A DNA stretch of 64,000 bases. Origin: Streptococcus hillyeri (GTDB lineage: Bacteria; Bacillota; Bacilli; Lactobacillales; Streptococcaceae). This document shows, in pieces, positions 1-13,539 of the stretch; the first letter of the stretch is position 1; each line of letters opens with the position of its first letter. The DNA lies in NCBI RefSeq assembly GCF_003686955.1, contig NZ_RCVM01000006.1, positions 26,837-90,836 on the forward strand, read 5' to 3'. The translations under genes and the position numbers were made by a program. The notes under the pieces were generated by a model. It searched no databases and was not told where the DNA came from. It saw only the letters and a list, made by a program, of their open reading frames with translations.

Positions 1-324
1 ATGGCTGTTTCAGTTTCTGCGGATTCTAAGAATGTAGATGGTGCAAAAGACTTTGTTGAATATTTAAGCTCAAAAGAAGCAATGCAGAAATACTATGATG
101 TTGACGGCTCACCAACTTCTGTTAAGGGTATTAAGACAGATGGAAAATTTGAAGAATTGGCTGACGTAGCTTCACTTGCCTTCACAGATAAACAAGCGAT
201 TTGGTTACATTCAGAATGGACTTCTGAAGAAACATTCTGGGACGCAAATGTATCTTACATCAAGAACAAAGACTTAGACGGTTACATTGGTAATTTGAAT
301 ACATTCTTTGATACAATGAAATAA
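1..324 (+). CDS. Sugar ABC transporter substrate-binding protein, C-terminal end
   Basis: This is the last 107 residues of an extracellular solute-binding protein; the start, signal peptide and ligand-binding N-lobe lie left of the window, so the apparent ATG at base 1 is an internal Met. The stretch with DGAKDFVEYLSSKEAMQKYY is typical of the C-terminal lobe of family 1 sugar-binding proteins, where a helix packs on the hinge. Two MalF/MalG-type permeases follow on the same strand after 79 bases, so this is the binding component of that importer. DexB downstream suggests an isomalto-oligosaccharide or related alpha-glucoside as substrate (inference). The cytoplasmic ATPase (MsmK type) is not in the window. 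Confidence 0.85.
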   Translation: MAVSVSADSKNVDGAKDFVEYLSSKEAMQKYYDVDGSPTSVKGIKTDGKFEELADVASLAFTDKQAIWLHSEWTSEETFWDANVSYIKNKDLDGYIGNLNTFFDTMK

Positions 325-403
325 ACCATCATAGTATCTTATTGAAAGTAAGGAGTCTGGATAGTTAACCAGACTCTTTGACTTAGTGATTAAGGAGACT
401 TGC

Positions 404-1276
404 ATGAAAAAACAAGGTTTTATTAGTAAATATTGGGCATATCTTTTTGTAGCTATACCAGTGCTTCTTCAGTTAATTTTCTTCTTTTACCCGCTTGTCA
501 ATGGATTGATTTATTCATTGACAGACTGGACTGGTTTAACTCGCAATTATAATATTATAGGTTTTGAAAACTATGTCAAGATCTTTCAAGATCAGGCTTT
601 CTATAAAAGTTTAGGATTTACTCTTCTTTTTACAGTAGGGTTAGTTGTTGGGGAAATTACAATTGGTATTTGGCTAGCAACTTTATTAAATCGTAAAATT
701 CGTGCGGTTGGATTCTTTAGAACTTGGTATTTCTTTCCAGCAGTTCTATCAACGGTAACGATTGGTTTAATTTTTAGTCAATTGTTTAACTATGGATTGC
801 CTCAGATTGGTGAGTTATTTGGAATCAAATGGTTAAGTTCCAATCTTCTTTTTCAAGAAAAATCAGTATTTTGGTCTGTTCTATTTGTAGCCCTATGGCA
901 AGGTCTTGCAATGCCGGTCGTTATTCTCTTATCTGGTTTGCAGTCTATTCCTGAGGATGTTAAGGAAGCGGCAGCCATTGATGGAGCCAATAAGCGTCAA
1001 CAATTTTTCCAAATTGAACTACCATTCTTGCTTCCTTCTATTTCTATGGTTTTTATTTTAGCTATGAAATCTGGTCTTACAGCCTTTGATTTGGTTTATT
1101 CATTGACAAAAGGTGGTCCAGATGGGGCGACTAGGACCTTGGGTCTATTGGTTTATGATAATGCATTTACTAATAACCAATTTGGTTATGCTAATGCCTT
1201 AGCAGTTGTTCTGTTTGTAATTATTACCATTATTTCAGTGATACAAATTACTCTTTCTAAAAAATATGAAGTGTGA
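404..1276 (+). CDS. Sugar ABC transporter permease, MalF/MsmF type
   Basis: An integral membrane permease of 290 residues with about six hydrophobic segments. The EAA loop that contacts the ATPase is visible around residues 190-210 (EAAAIDGANKRQQFF). I start it at ATG 404, because an AAGGAG ribosome site ends six bases upstream; the longer reading from GTG 386 would place that site inside the gene. The second permease begins 11 bases after the stop, so the two form a heterodimeric channel. A homologue in S. mutans would be MsmF, but substrate cannot be read from sequence. Confidence 0.9.
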   Translation: MKKQGFISKYWAYLFVAIPVLLQLIFFFYPLVNGLIYSLTDWTGLTRNYNIIGFENYVKIFQDQAFYKSLGFTLLFTVGLVVGEITIGIWLATLLNRKIRAVGFFRTWYFFPAVLSTVTIGLIFSQLFNYGLPQIGELFGIKWLSSNLLFQEKSVFWSVLFVALWQGLAMPVVILLSGLQSIPEDVKEAAAIDGANKRQQFFQIELPFLLPSISMVFILAMKSGLTAFDLVYSLTKGGPDGATRTLGLLVYDNAFTNNQFGYANALAVVLFVIITIISVIQITLSKKYEV

Positions 1277-1287
1277 GGTAAACTATT

Positions 1288-2118
1288 ATGAAATCTAAGA
1301 AACAAAATAATATCGTTGCCTACACTGTGCTAAGCATCGGGATTTTTCTCATGTTAATCCCATTAGCGGTAACGATTATTAGTTCGTTTAAGACAACTAA
1401 AGAGATTACAGGGAATTTCTTTGGTTTGCCTGAAGAGTGGACCTTGTCTAACTATGAACGTCTATTTAATGATGGCATTGTTCATTATTTTCTTAATTCA
1501 GCCTTTTTAACAGTTGTTAGTGTGGGATTAATTATCTTGGTAATTCCGATGGCAGCTTTTGCCATTGCCCGCCATATGGATCGTAAGAAAGTATTTGCTA
1601 TCATGTATACTTTGTTAATCATAGGGATGTTTGTTCCTTTTCAAGTTATCATGTTGCCAATGGCTAAATTGATGAGTAATCTTGGGATGACTAATCTGGT
1701 TGGTTTAACTATTTTGTATCTTACTTATGCGATTCCTCAGACCCTGTTTCTATATGTGGGATATATTAAAACTATTGTCCCAACAGAAATGGATGAGGCA
1801 GCAGCTATTGATGGTGCCGGTCGCTTTATGATGTATCGAAAAATTATCTTTCCTTTGATGAAACCGATGCATGCCACTGTATTGATTATTAATGCTTTGT
1901 GGGTCTGGAATGACTTCTTGATGCCTCTTCTTGTACTTAACAGAGATTCAAGTACATGGACAATGCCACTTTTTCAATATAATTACCAAGGACAATATTT
2001 TAGTGACTACGGACCAAGTTTTGCTTCATATGTCGTCGGTATTATACCAATTCTAATCGTTTATCTAATCTTCCAAAAGAATATCATTTCTGGAATGACA
2101 AGTGGTTCAGTTAAATAG
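1288..2118 (+). CDS. Sugar ABC transporter permease, MalG/MsmG type
   Basis: The second membrane permease of the importer, 276 residues, with six predicted membrane spans and the EAA-loop motif EAAAIDGAGRFMMYRKI near residues 171-187. MalG-type permeases pair one-to-one with the MalF-type partner encoded just upstream; both pass the sugar released by the binding protein. The start at ATG 1288 is preceded by a GTGAGGTAAAC stretch giving a modest ribosome site. No ATPase gene follows; in streptococci one shared MsmK-type ATPase often serves several sugar importers. Confidence 0.9.
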   Translation: MKSKKQNNIVAYTVLSIGIFLMLIPLAVTIISSFKTTKEITGNFFGLPEEWTLSNYERLFNDGIVHYFLNSAFLTVVSVGLIILVIPMAAFAIARHMDRKKVFAIMYTLLIIGMFVPFQVIMLPMAKLMSNLGMTNLVGLTILYLTYAIPQTLFLYVGYIKTIVPTEMDEAAAIDGAGRFMMYRKIIFPLMKPMHATVLIINALWVWNDFLMPLLVLNRDSSTWTMPLFQYNYQGQYFSDYGPSFASYVVGIIPILIVYLIFQKNIISGMTSGSVK

Positions 2119-4042
<1,924 letters not shown>

Positions 4043-4118
4043 AAATATGAAAACTGAACTAGGACTCAAATCACCAGTTCAGTTTTTTGGTTAATTAGAC
4101 ATGCTTCTGTATTGTATG

Positions 4119-4680
4119 TTAATCAAGTAATTTTTTAATAACTCGACAAGGTTGACCATATGCTAGAACCCCACTAGGAATATCCTTAGTTACTAGGCTA
4201 CCAGCTCCTATGACGGTATTATCACCTATTGTTACTCCTGGAAGTACGGTCACATTAGCCCCTAACCAACAATTTTCACCTATAGTAACTGGCAAGTTAA
4301 ATTGATAAGAGAGGTCACGTAGTTTTGGAGAAAGAGGGTGGCTGGCAGTTGCGATAGTTACATTGGGACCAATCATTGTCTTGCTACCGATTGTAATCGT
4401 TGTATCATCAACAAGAGTTAGATTGTAATTGGCATAGACATTATCACCTAGTTTACAGAAGTGGCCACCCCAATTCGCATGAAGAAGTGGTTCTATGTAA
4501 ACATTATGACCGACCTCCGCAAACATCATTTTTAATAAATCGTTCCGTTTTTCTTTCTCGGAGGGATGTGTGTGGTTATAAATCATATAAGCGTTCTTGA
4601 CATTTTAATTGCTTTTCAAGAATCTCAGGATCATTTGGAAGATAAAGGTCTCCGGTGTGCATTTTAGGATTAACTGGCAT
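4119..4680 (-). pseudogene. Maltose-type O-acetyltransferase, frameshifted
   Basis: A left-handed beta-helix (hexapeptide repeat) acetyltransferase of the maltose/galactoside family, which moves acetyl from acetyl-CoA to a sugar. The open frame from 4586 has 155 residues and lacks the family N-terminus. That N-terminus is present in another frame: an ATG at 4680, with AGGAGA a few bases upstream, encodes MPVNPKMHTGDLYLPNDPEI and continues to ...CQERLYD before a stop at 4576-4578. Removing one T from the TTT run near 4580 restores RLYDYNHTHPSEKEKR and a protein of about 186 residues, the normal length. So a +1 T splits the gene, unless it is a sequencing error. The active-site His is in the downstream part (ATASHPL). 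It starts 15 bases after galR and was probably cotranscribed with it. Confidence 0.8.
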
Positions 4681-4695
4681 AATGATATATTTCTC

Positions 4696-5703
<1,008 letters not shown>

Positions 5704-5721
5704 TTATTTTTTGTTTTTTAT

Positions 5722-5750
5722 AGTATAACATAAGATGATTATTTAGTAAA
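5722..5750 (-). promoter_or_regulatory. galR promoter
   Basis: Reading the minus strand, TTTACT (5745-5750) and TATACT (5722-5727) are separated by 17 bases, directly upstream of galR. The -35 lies within one of two TTTAGTAAAA direct repeats (starting at about 5742 and 5753), which may be regulator sites. Confidence 0.6.
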
Positions 5751-5765
5751 ACTTTAGTAAAAATA

Positions 5766-5813
5766 TTGACTGTCTATTTATATCATTTTATAATATAACT
5801 GAAAACGATATCA
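5766..5813 (+). promoter_or_regulatory. galK promoter with LacI-type operator
   Basis: TTGACT (5766-5771), a 17-base spacer and TATAAT (5789-5794) form a strong promoter. TGAAAACGATATCA (5800-5813) is a LacI/GalR-style imperfect palindrome covering the expected transcription start, so a bound repressor would block galKTE. Confidence 0.75.
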
Positions 5814-5825
5814 AAGGAGTATTTT

Positions 5826-6998
5826 ATGGATACTGAACAATTAAAACAGGCTTTTCTAGACAATTTTGGTGTTGCACCTGATGCAACTTTCTTTTCACCG
5901 GGTCGTATCAATTTGATTGGGGAGCATACCGATTATAATGGTGGTCATGTTTTTCCAGCAGCGATTACGCTTGGGACTTATGGGGCTGCTCGTAAACGTG
6001 ATGACCGCACCTTACGTTTTTATTCAGGCAACTTTGAAGATCTGGGAATCATTGAGTTGAGTTTGGATGATCTTGTGTTCAAAAAAGAGGATAATTGGAC
6101 TAACTATCCTAAAGGAGTGATTAAGTTTTTGAAAGAAGCAGGGCATGTGATTGAATCTGGTATGGATGTCTATGTTTATGGTAATATTCCAAATGGTTCG
6201 GGATTGTCCTCATCTGCTTCGCTGGAATTGTTGATAGGTGTTATTTGTGAAGAGTTGTTTGGGTTGACACTTAATCGTCTTGATTTGGTTAAAATTGGGA
6301 AACAAACTGAAAATGACTTCATTGGTGTTAACTCAGGTATTATGGACCAATTCGCTATTGGAATGGGCGCAGATAAGCAGGCAATTTATTTGGATACAAA
6401 TACTTTGGAATATGAGCTTGTACCACTTGATTTAGGTGACTATGTTGTTGTTATCATGAACACTAATAAACGTCGTGAATTAGCGGATTCCAAATATAAC
6501 GAGCGCCGTAGCGAATGTGAAACGGCTGTGACCGAATTAAATGCTCTGCTATCTATCGAAACTTTAGGTGAGCTTGATGAAGCAACCTTTGATCAATATG
6601 CTTATCTCATTAAAGATGGCAATCGTATCAAGCGTGCTCGCCATGCAGTTTCGGAAAATCAACGGACTCTGAAAGCCAAGGCGGCCTTGGTTGCTGGTGA
6701 TTTGGACCAATTTGGTCGTTTAGTCAATGCTTCTCATGTGTCTTTAGAGCATGATTACGAGGTAACTGGTGTTGAGCTTGATACTCTTGTTCATACAGCG
6801 TGGGAACAAGAGGGTGTCCTTGGTGCTCGAATGACTGGTGCTGGTTTTGGTGGCTGTGCCATTGCAATTGTCCAAAAGGACAAGGTGGAGCAGTTTACTG
6901 AAACTGTTGGTCATATTTATGAAGAAAAAATTGGGTATGCGCCAGCTTTTTATATTGCAGAAGTAGCCGGTGGCAGCCGAGTTCTTTCTAGAAAGTAA
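5826..6998 (+). CDS. galK: Galactokinase
   Basis: Phosphorylates alpha-D-galactose with ATP to galactose-1-phosphate, the first Leloir step. The 390-residue GHMP kinase shows the galactokinase signature [15 protein letters not shown] near residues 26-40, the ATP loop [11 protein letters not shown] around 125-135, and the C-terminal [13 protein letters not shown] motif. The ribosome site AAAGGAG is seven bases before the ATG. galT begins four bases after the stop. Transcribed from the strong promoter at 5766-5794 under presumed GalR control. Confidence 0.96.
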   Translation: MDTEQLKQAFLDNFGVAPDATFFSPGRINLIGEHTDYNGGHVFPAAITLGTYGAARKRDDRTLRFYSGNFEDLGIIELSLDDLVFKKEDNWTNYPKGVIKFLKEAGHVIESGMDVYVYGNIPNGSGLSSSASLELLIGVICEELFGLTLNRLDLVKIGKQTENDFIGVNSGIMDQFAIGMGADKQAIYLDTNTLEYELVPLDLGDYVVVIMNTNKRRELADSKYNERRSECETAVTELNALLSIETLGELDEATFDQYAYLIKDGNRIKRARHAVSENQRTLKAKAALVAGDLDQFGRLVNASHVSLEHDYEVTGVELDTLVHTAWEQEGVLGARMTGAGFGGCAIAIVQKDKVEQFTETVGHIYEEKIGYAPAFYIAEVAGGSRVLSRK

Positions 6999-7002
6999 GC
7001 TT

Positions 7003-8475
7003 ATGACAATATTAGAACGTTTTGTAGTAGGTGTTATTGCGAATAGCGATTACACTGACTTAGATGCTATTTACTTAAAAAATCGGATCATGGCCTTGGT
7101 TGGTGAGGAACAGGTTAATGAAGAAACGGATGAGACATTCTTAATTCCTCTAAAAAATCGTCTTGTGGATATAGCTGTGGAAAATGGGAAATGTGGCATC
7201 TTGCAGGAGGAAAAAAACTGTTTGGGTGCGGAATTGATGGATTTCATCACGCCCATTCCGAGTGTGCTCAATCAAAGTTTTTGGCAAACCTATAATGAAA
7301 GTCCAGCAAAAGCTATTGCAGATTTCTATGAACTTAGTCAGAAAAATGACTATATTAAAGTTGATGCCATTGCTAAAAATATTGCTTTTTCAACGCCTTC
7401 TAAATACGGGGATATGCAGATTACCATTAATTTGTCTAAACCTGAAAAGGATCCCAAAGCCATTGCGGCGGCCAAGCTAGCCAAGGCTAGTGATTACCCT
7501 AAGTGCCAGTTGTGCATGGAAAATGAAGGTTATCAAGGCCGCATTAACCATCCAGACCGTGCCAATCACCGCATTATTCGGATGAAGCTAGGTGAGGAAA
7601 CATGGGGCTTTCAATATTCGCCCTATGCTTATTTCAATGAGCACTGCATTTTCCTAAATACGGAGCATGTACCAATGGTGATTAGCCGTGAGACCTTTGT
7701 GCAGTTGCTAGATATTGTAGAGATGTATCCAGGATACTTTGCTGGCTCTAATTCTGACTTACCAATTGTTGGTGGCTCCATCTTGACTCACAATCATTAT
7801 CAAGGTGGGCGACATACCTTCCCTATGGAAATAGCAGAGCTGACAGAGTGTTTCACCTTCAAAGGGTTTGACAGTGTAGAAGCAGGGATAGTCAACTGGC
7901 CTATGTCAGTGATTCGTTTGACATCAGAGAATAAGGATGATTTGGTTGACCTGGCTGAGAAGATTCGTCTAGCTTGGAGAGATTATAGTGATGATGCTGT
8001 GGATATTATTGCCTATACAGGCGATACACCACATCATACGGTAACTCCGATTGCTCGTAAACGCGATGGCAAATTTGAATTAGATTTGGTCTTGAGAGAC
8101 AATCACACGTCTGAAGAACATCCAGATGGCGTCTATCATCCACACCAAGATGTGCAACACATCAAAAAAGAAAATATTGGTCTCATCGAAGTGATGGGCT
8201 TGGCTATTTTACCGCCTCGCTTGAAAGAAGAATTGCAAGAGGTTGAAAAATATCTTTTAGGCCAAGAACATAAGGTGGCGGACTATCATTTGGATTGGGC
8301 AAAACAAATCAAAATCACTCATCCAGAGGTGACAGCTGAGACAGTGACTGGTATTATACAGGGAGCGGTTGGTAATGTTTTTGCACGTGTGCTAGAAGAT
8401 GCTGGGGTGTACAAAACGGATGTGACTGGACAAGCTGCTTTTAAACGTTTCATAGCGTCTGTTGGTATCAAATAG
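7003..8475 (+). CDS. galT: UTP-hexose-1-phosphate / UDP-glucose-hexose-1-phosphate uridylyltransferase
   Basis: Exchanges galactose-1-phosphate for glucose-1-phosphate on UDP. At 490 residues this is the longer Firmicute GalT type, different from the E. coli form of about 350. The pair CQLC near residue 168 and the HNHYQGG segment carry metal- and substrate-binding residues of the family. I start it at ATG 7003 ([10 protein letters not shown]); the GTG further upstream lies inside galK. The ribosome site is weak (AGAAAG), so translation is probably coupled to galK termination four bases earlier. Confidence 0.93.
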   Translation: MTILERFVVGVIANSDYTDLDAIYLKNRIMALVGEEQVNEETDETFLIPLKNRLVDIAVENGKCGILQEEKNCLGAELMDFITPIPSVLNQSFWQTYNESPAKAIADFYELSQKNDYIKVDAIAKNIAFSTPSKYGDMQITINLSKPEKDPKAIAAAKLAKASDYPKCQLCMENEGYQGRINHPDRANHRIIRMKLGEETWGFQYSPYAYFNEHCIFLNTEHVPMVISRETFVQLLDIVEMYPGYFAGSNSDLPIVGGSILTHNHYQGGRHTFPMEIAELTECFTFKGFDSVEAGIVNWPMSVIRLTSENKDDLVDLAEKIRLAWRDYSDDAVDIIAYTGDTPHHTVTPIARKRDGKFELDLVLRDNHTSEEHPDGVYHPHQDVQHIKKENIGLIEVMGLAILPPRLKEELQEVEKYLLGQEHKVADYHLDWAKQIKITHPEVTAETVTGIIQGAVGNVFARVLEDAGVYKTDVTGQAAFKRFIASVGIK

Positions 8476-8501
8476 TCAAATAAAACGTTTTTTGATATAA
8501 T
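8473..8501 (+). promoter_or_regulatory. Possible internal promoter before galE
   Basis: TATAAT (8496-8501) with a poor -35, TAGTCA (8473-8478), at 17 bases. It could give galE expression independent of galKT, useful because UDP-galactose is also needed for surface polysaccharide. Confidence 0.4.
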
Positions 8502-8529
8502 AAGGGCACTTAAATAAAAGGAGATAAGC

Positions 8530-9531
8530 ATGACAGTAGTCGTTCTAGGTGGGGCTGGGTATATCGGTTCTCACATGGTTGACCGTTTGATTTCAGAAGG
8601 AAAAGAAGAAGTTATCGTAGTTGATAACTTGGTGACAGGACACAGTGCAGCGGTCCATCCAGATGCAGTCTTCTACGAGGGAGATTTAGCCGATAAGGCG
8701 TTTATGCGCCGTGTCTTCGCTGAGAATCCTAATGTAGATGCTGTGATTCACTTTGCGGCCTTTTCATTGGTCGCGGAGTCTATGGAAAATCCTTTGAAAT
8801 ACTTTGACAATAACACCTCAGGTATGGTGAATTTACTGGAAGTGATGAATGAATGTGGCGTGAAAAACATTGTTTTTTCATCAACAGCAGCCACTTATGG
8901 CATTCCAGAGCAAATTCCAATCCTTGAGACCACACCACAAAATCCAATCAATCCTTACGGTGAGAGTAAGTTGATGATGGAAACTATTATGAAATGGTCT
9001 GACAGTGCCTATGGCATTAAATTTGTAGCCCTTCGTTATTTCAATGTTGCTGGTGCTAAGCCAGATGGGTCTATTGGTGAAGATCACGGACCTGAAACAC
9101 ACTTGCTTCCAATTATCTTGCAAGTTGCTCAAGGTGAGCGCGAGAAAATCATGATCTTTGGTGATGATTACAACACTCCAGATGGAACTAATGTTCGTGA
9201 CTATGTACATCCATTTGACTTGGCAGATGCTCATATTTTAGCGGTTGATTATTTACGCAATGGCGGAGCGTCAACAGCCTTTAACTTGGGATCATCGACA
9301 GGTTTCTCAAACTTGCAAATCTTAGAAGCAGCGCGTAAAGTGACTGGTAAAGAAATCCCAGCTGAATTAGCAGACCGTCGTCCTGGTGATCCAGACACGC
9401 TGATTGCAAGTTCAGAAAAAGCGCGTGAAGTACTTGGCTGGAAACCACAATTTGATGATATTGAAAAAATCATTGAAACTGCTTGGGCATGGCACTCAAG
9501 CCATCCAAAAGGTTATGATGATCGTGCATAA
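8530..9531 (+). CDS. galE: UDP-glucose 4-epimerase
   Basis: Interconverts UDP-galactose and UDP-glucose using bound NAD. The 333-residue short-chain dehydrogenase fold has the NAD loop GGAGYIGSH at residues 6-14, the catalytic Ser/Thr in [10 protein letters not shown] and the Tyr-Lys pair in YGESKLMM near residue 148. An AAGGAGATAAGC ribosome site precedes the ATG. It closes the gal unit; an intrinsic terminator follows within about 10 bases. No galM or lac genes are adjacent. Confidence 0.95.
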   Translation: MTVVVLGGAGYIGSHMVDRLISEGKEEVIVVDNLVTGHSAAVHPDAVFYEGDLADKAFMRRVFAENPNVDAVIHFAAFSLVAESMENPLKYFDNNTSGMVNLLEVMNECGVKNIVFSSTAATYGIPEQIPILETTPQNPINPYGESKLMMETIMKWSDSAYGIKFVALRYFNVAGAKPDGSIGEDHGPETHLLPIILQVAQGEREKIMIFGDDYNTPDGTNVRDYVHPFDLADAHILAVDYLRNGGASTAFNLGSSTGFSNLQILEAARKVTGKEIPAELADRRPGDPDTLIASSEKAREVLGWKPQFDDIEKIIETAWAWHSSHPKGYDDRA

Positions 9532-9535
9532 ATGC

Positions 9536-9560
9536 TAAAGCCTCAATTAGGGGCTTTTTG
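9536..9560 (+). terminator. Terminator after galE
   Basis: AAAGCCTC pairs with GGGGCTTT (one G-T pair) around loop AATTA, followed by a T-run. It separates the gal and gat units. Confidence 0.8.
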
Positions 9561-9601
9561 TGATGATTTCTTTTATGAAAATAGCGGTACAGGCGTCTTT
9601 A

Positions 9602-9610
9602 TGATATAAT
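9602..9610 (+). promoter_or_regulatory. Extended -10 promoter of gatCAB
   Basis: TGATATAAT (9602-9610) is an extended -10 with no good -35 upstream; the gatC start lies 37 bases downstream. Confidence 0.55.
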
Positions 9611-9646
9611 AAAAAAGATTATGTAGACTAATAGAAGAGGTAACTC

Positions 9647-9949
9647 ATGAAAATTTCTGAAGAAGAAGTACGCCATGTTGCTAAGTTGTCGAAATTGTCA
9701 TTTTCAGACGAAGAAACAGCTGAATTTGCAACAACATTGACAAAAATTGTCGATATGGTGGAATTGTTAAATGAAGTCGATACAACTGGTGTGCCAGTCA
9801 CCACAACGATGGCAGATCGCAAAACAGTTATTCGTGAAGATAAAGCTGAAGTGGGAACAGATCGTGAATTGTTATTTAAAAATGTACCAGAAAGTGCAAA
9901 TAACTTTATCAAGGTACCAGCTATCTTTGAAGAAGGAGGAGATGCTTAA
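9647..9949 (+). CDS. gatC: Asp/Glu-tRNA amidotransferase subunit C
   Basis: The 100-residue small subunit that wraps around GatA and holds the GatCAB complex together. It opens with the family pattern [20 protein letters not shown] and has the C-terminal [15 protein letters not shown] segment. The ribosome site AAGAGG precedes the ATG. The stop overlaps the gatA start by one base (TAATG), as is usual in streptococcal gatCAB. Confidence 0.95.
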   Translation: MKISEEEVRHVAKLSKLSFSDEETAEFATTLTKIVDMVELLNEVDTTGVPVTTTMADRKTVIREDKAEVGTDRELLFKNVPESANNFIKVPAIFEEGGDA

Positions 9950-11415
9950 TGTCATTCAATCATAAAACGATTAACGAATTGCACGATCTCTTGGTAGCCA
10001 AAGAAATCTCAGCAACAGAATTGACACAGGCCACGCTTGATGATATCAAGTCACGTGAAGAAGCGGTCGGCTCTTTCATCACTGTCTCAGAAGAAGCTGC
10101 GCTTGCCCAAGCAAAAGCGATTGATGAAAAAGGAATTGATGCAGACAATATCATGTCAGGGATTCCCCTTGCGGTTAAAGACAATATCTCAACTAAGGGA
10201 ATATTGACAACCGCTGCCTCAAAGATGCTTTACAACTACGAACCGATTTTTGATGCGACAGCGGTTGCCAATGCCTATCAAAATGGCATGATTGTGGTTG
10301 GTAAGACTAACATGGATGAATTTGCCATGGGTGGTTCAACGGAGACGTCTTATTTCAAGAAGACGAAAAACGCTTGGGACCATTCAAAGGTTCCTGGAGG
10401 GTCATCAGGTGGTTCGGCGACAGCGGTTGCTTCTGGACAAGTGCGTTTATCATTGGGATCTGATACAGGTGGTTCCATTCGTCAGCCGGCTGCCTTTAAC
10501 GGCATTGTCGGTCTCAAACCAACTTATGGAACCGTATCCCGTTTTGGTCTCTTTGCTTTTGGTAGCTCGCTGGATCAAATCGGGCCGTTCTCTCAAATGG
10601 TTGAAGAAAATGCTCAGCTGCTTAATGTCATTGCAGGAGCAGATAGCAAAGATGCGACTTCTGCACCAGTACAAGTGGCTGATTTTACCAGCAAGATTGG
10701 CCAAGACATCAAAGGGATGAAGATTGCTCTTCCTAAAGAATACTTGGGCGAAGGAATTGATCCTAAAATTAAGGAAAATATTTTGGCGGCCGCTAAACAG
10801 TTTGAAAAATTGGGTGCCATTATTGAAGAAGTTTCTCTTCCACATAGCAAGTACGGGGTAGCGGTTTACTACATTATTGCGTCATCAGAAGCGTCATCAA
10901 ACTTGCAACGTTTTGATGGGATTCGTTACGGTTTCCGTGCAGAAGACGCGACAAATCTTGATGAGATTTATGTTAACACACGTAGCCAAGGTTTTGGTGA
11001 AGAGGTGAAACGTCGTATCATGCTTGGTACATTCTCATTGTCTTCAGGTTATTACGATGCTTACTTCAAGAAAGCTGGTCAGGTTCGTACCTTGATTATT
11101 CAAGATTTTGAGAAGGTCTTTGCGGATTATGATTTGATTCTTGGTCCAACGGCTCCGACAGTTGCTTATGATTTGGGCAGTCAAAGTCAGGACCCAGTCG
11201 CTATGTATTTGGCTGACTTGTTGACGATTCCAGTGAACCTTGCAGGACTTCCAGGGATTTCTATTCCATCTGGATTTGTCGATGGTTTGCCAGTTGGCTT
11301 GCAGTTGATTGGTCCAAAATACAGTGAAGAGACGATTTATCAAGCAGCAGCAGCTTTTGAAGCAACAACAGATTATCACAAACAACAACCAGTGATTTTT
11401 GGAGGTGACAACTAA
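9949..11415 (+). CDS. gatA: Asp/Glu-tRNA amidotransferase subunit A
   Basis: Amidase-signature glutaminase of GatCAB. It hydrolyses glutamine and supplies ammonia to convert Glu-tRNA(Gln) and Asp-tRNA(Asn). The catalytic Lys lies in IPLAVKDN (about residue 78), and the Ser-cisSer pair in GGSSGGSA and [13 protein letters not shown] (about residues 150-185). The 488-residue length is normal. It overlaps gatC and gatB by one base at each end, so the three subunits are translationally coupled. Confidence 0.96.
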   Translation: MSFNHKTINELHDLLVAKEISATELTQATLDDIKSREEAVGSFITVSEEAALAQAKAIDEKGIDADNIMSGIPLAVKDNISTKGILTTAASKMLYNYEPIFDATAVANAYQNGMIVVGKTNMDEFAMGGSTETSYFKKTKNAWDHSKVPGGSSGGSATAVASGQVRLSLGSDTGGSIRQPAAFNGIVGLKPTYGTVSRFGLFAFGSSLDQIGPFSQMVEENAQLLNVIAGADSKDATSAPVQVADFTSKIGQDIKGMKIALPKEYLGEGIDPKIKENILAAAKQFEKLGAIIEEVSLPHSKYGVAVYYIIASSEASSNLQRFDGIRYGFRAEDATNLDEIYVNTRSQGFGEEVKRRIMLGTFSLSSGYYDAYFKKAGQVRTLIIQDFEKVFADYDLILGPTAPTVAYDLGSQSQDPVAMYLADLLTIPVNLAGLPGISIPSGFVDGLPVGLQLIGPKYSEETIYQAAAAFEATTDYHKQQPVIFGGDN

Positions 11416-12857
11416 TGAACTTTGAAACCATTATCGGACTTGAAGTCCATGTGGAATTAAATACCAATTCAAAAATTTTCTCACCTTCATCAGCGCATTT
11501 TGGTGAGGATCCTAATGCCAATACCAACGTGATTGACTGGTCGTTCCCAGGAGTGCTTCCAGTGATGAACAAAGGGGTTATTGATGCGGGTATCAAGGCT
11601 GCGCTAGCTTTGAATATGGACATTCACCAGCACATGCACTTTGACCGTAAGAATTATTTCTACCCAGATAATCCCAAAGCTTACCAAATTTCACAATTTG
11701 ATGAGCCAATCGGTTACAACGGCTGGATTGATATTACCTTGGAGGATGGTTCGACCAAGAAAATCCGCGTGGAACGCGCCCATCTTGAAGAAGATGCTGG
11801 TAAAAACACTCATGGAACGGACGGTTATTCTTACGTTGACCTCAACCGTCAAGGGGTGCCATTGATCGAAATCGTGTCGGAAGCCGATATGCGTTCACCA
11901 GAAGAAGCCTATGCCTATTTGACAGCGTTGAAAGAAATCATCCAGTACACAGGGATTTCAGATGTCAAGATGGAAGAGGGATCAATGCGTGTGGATGCTA
12001 ATATTTCCCTTCGTCCGTATGGTCAAGAAAAATTTGGTACTAAGACTGAGTTGAAAAACTTGAACTCTTTCAGCAATGTTCGCAAAGGGTTGGAGTATGA
12101 GGTGGAGCGTCAAGCAAAAATCCTTCGCTCAGGTGGTATTATCCAGCAAGAAACCCGTCGTTATGACGAGGCGAATAAATCAACCATCCTCATGCGTGTC
12201 AAAGAAGGTGCGGCAGATTACCGTTACTTCCCAGAACCAGACCTTCCGCTTTATGAGATTTCAGATGAATGGATTGCGGAAATGCGTGCGGAATTACCAA
12301 AATTCCCTGCAGAGCGTCGCGCGGAATATGTTGAAAAATTGGGTCTTTCGGGCTACGATGCTGGTCAGTTGACGGCTACTAAAGCCCTTTCTGATTTCTT
12401 TGAACAAGCTGTGGCTATTGGTGGTGATGCTAAACAAGTCTCAAACTGGTTACAAGGTGAAGTGGCTCAATTCCTCAATGCGGAAAACAAAACCATTGAA
12501 ACCATCGCCTTGACTCCAGAAAACTTGGTGGAAATGATTGGTCTCATCCAAGACGGTACGATTTCATCTAAGATTGCTAAGAAAGTCTTTGTGCATCTAG
12601 CTAAAAATGGTGGTTCTGCTAAGGAATACGTTGAGAAAGCTGGTCTAGTACAAGTATCAGACCCAGCCGTCTTGATTCCAATTATCCACCAAGTCTTTGC
12701 GGATAACGAAGCTGCCGTAGCAGACTTTAAGTCAGGAAAACGAAATGCAGACAAAGCCTTTACCGGATTTCTTATGAAAGCCACAAAAGGTCAAGCCAAC
12801 CCGCAGGTTGCTCAGCAACTCCTTGCTCAAGAATTGCAGAAATTATTGGAAGACTAA
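11415..12857 (+). CDS. gatB: Asp/Glu-tRNA amidotransferase subunit B
   Basis: Kinase/tRNA-binding subunit that activates the misacylated tRNA with ATP and accepts ammonia from GatA. The N-terminus [10 protein letters not shown], the [18 protein letters not shown] region and [17 protein letters not shown] motif are diagnostic. The C-terminal YqeY-like tail (residues about 330-480) binds tRNA. Length 480 is normal. A terminator follows the stop, and the group II intron remnant sits directly after its T-run. Confidence 0.96.
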   Translation: MNFETIIGLEVHVELNTNSKIFSPSSAHFGEDPNANTNVIDWSFPGVLPVMNKGVIDAGIKAALALNMDIHQHMHFDRKNYFYPDNPKAYQISQFDEPIGYNGWIDITLEDGSTKKIRVERAHLEEDAGKNTHGTDGYSYVDLNRQGVPLIEIVSEADMRSPEEAYAYLTALKEIIQYTGISDVKMEEGSMRVDANISLRPYGQEKFGTKTELKNLNSFSNVRKGLEYEVERQAKILRSGGIIQQETRRYDEANKSTILMRVKEGAADYRYFPEPDLPLYEISDEWIAEMRAELPKFPAERRAEYVEKLGLSGYDAGQLTATKALSDFFEQAVAIGGDAKQVSNWLQGEVAQFLNAENKTIETIALTPENLVEMIGLIQDGTISSKIAKKVFVHLAKNGGSAKEYVEKAGLVQVSDPAVLIPIIHQVFADNEAAVADFKSGKRNADKAFTGFLMKATKGQANPQVAQQLLAQELQKLLED

Positions 12858-12863
12858 GATTAG

Positions 12864-12893
12864 AAAGCTAAGCAGAAATGCTTGGCTTTTTCT
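12864..12893 (+). terminator. Terminator after gatB
   Basis: AAAGCTAAGC (12864-12873) pairs with GCTTGGCTTT (12880-12889) with a single wobble and runs into T's. It is also the apparent insertion target of the adjacent group II intron. Confidence 0.8.
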
Positions 12894-12894
12894 A

Positions 12895-13539
12895 GTACGA
12901 CGGGCATGTCGTACATCTGAGGTGCAAGTCCTCCGTGGGGACCCGTTGAAGGTAGAACCCAATAGCGATTCCCAAGCCTGACTATCGTGAGGTAGAGGGG
13001 AGAGGAAGGGATAGCGAAATCGTGGCTCTACGAACAGAAACGTGATACTAAGGCGTATATAGCGGATGAGGGGGCTAGAAACTCTAAAGTCCAAATAGGT
13101 AGTCGTAACCTATATGCGTAAATCACGAGAGTAAACGAGGAAAGATGTACGACTTATCCCGTGAGGTCTCATGAGCGTCAAAGACGTAGTAACAACGAAT
13201 CATGAGAAGTCAGCCGAGGCCATAGTAGTGAAGAAACTTCTGTAATGGAAGTGGAGCGAAGGGCTGAATATTCAAACAGTCTGGGGAGAGACTGTTTGAA
13301 GTCTGGTGTTGAAAATACAAGATACCAGATGATTATCGCTTAAATTAGAGTTGTCTATTCAATTCTTGGTCTGAAAAGACGGTAGACTGAAAACGTAAAT
13401 GATGGCTATTGTTCATAAATATAGGACAGGACAAATAGAACGACTCTACAGAATGAGAGATGAGGGAGTTTAGGCTCTCTCGTTAAAATTTAGTTGAACC
13501 GCCGTGTGCCGAACGGCACGCACGGTGGTGTGAGAGGGG
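12895..13539 (+). mobile_element. ORF-less, 3'-truncated group II intron remnant
   Basis: About 645 bases of ribozyme-like sequence with no reverse transcriptase. The left end forms a hairpin, GTACGAC pairing with GTCGTAC within the first 20 bases, followed by GAGGTGCAAGTCCTCC and other typical domain I segments. A 34-base domain V is at 13496-13529: its arms ACCGCCGTG and CACGGTGGT pair fully, with an inner UGCC/GGCA helix, a GAAC loop and a two-base bulge. Domain IV, which would hold the RT/maturase, is reduced to a short GAGAG...CTCTC hairpin near 13455-13482. Domain VI is missing: after GTGTGAGAGG the sequence changes to an intergenic repeat. It lies in gatB orientation right after its terminator, a placement known for class C introns; the class is not proven here. 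It probably cannot move or splice on its own. Confidence 0.75.
13496..13529 (+). ncRNA. Group II intron domain V
   Basis: Thirty-four bases that fold into the conserved catalytic hairpin (GAACCGCCG...GCACGGTGGT). It shows the strand and the 3' side of the intron. No branch-point domain VI follows. Confidence 0.8.

Noticed and set aside
7262..7480. Plus-strand frame of 72 residues inside galT
   Set aside because: It is out of frame with galT, which is continuous and complete.
8881..9234. Minus-strand frame of 117 residues
   Set aside because: Shadow of galE, whose plus-strand motifs and start are certain.
12843..13094. Minus-strand frame of 83 residues over the intron's left part
   Set aside because: The sequence is ribozyme domain I on the plus strand, not coding.
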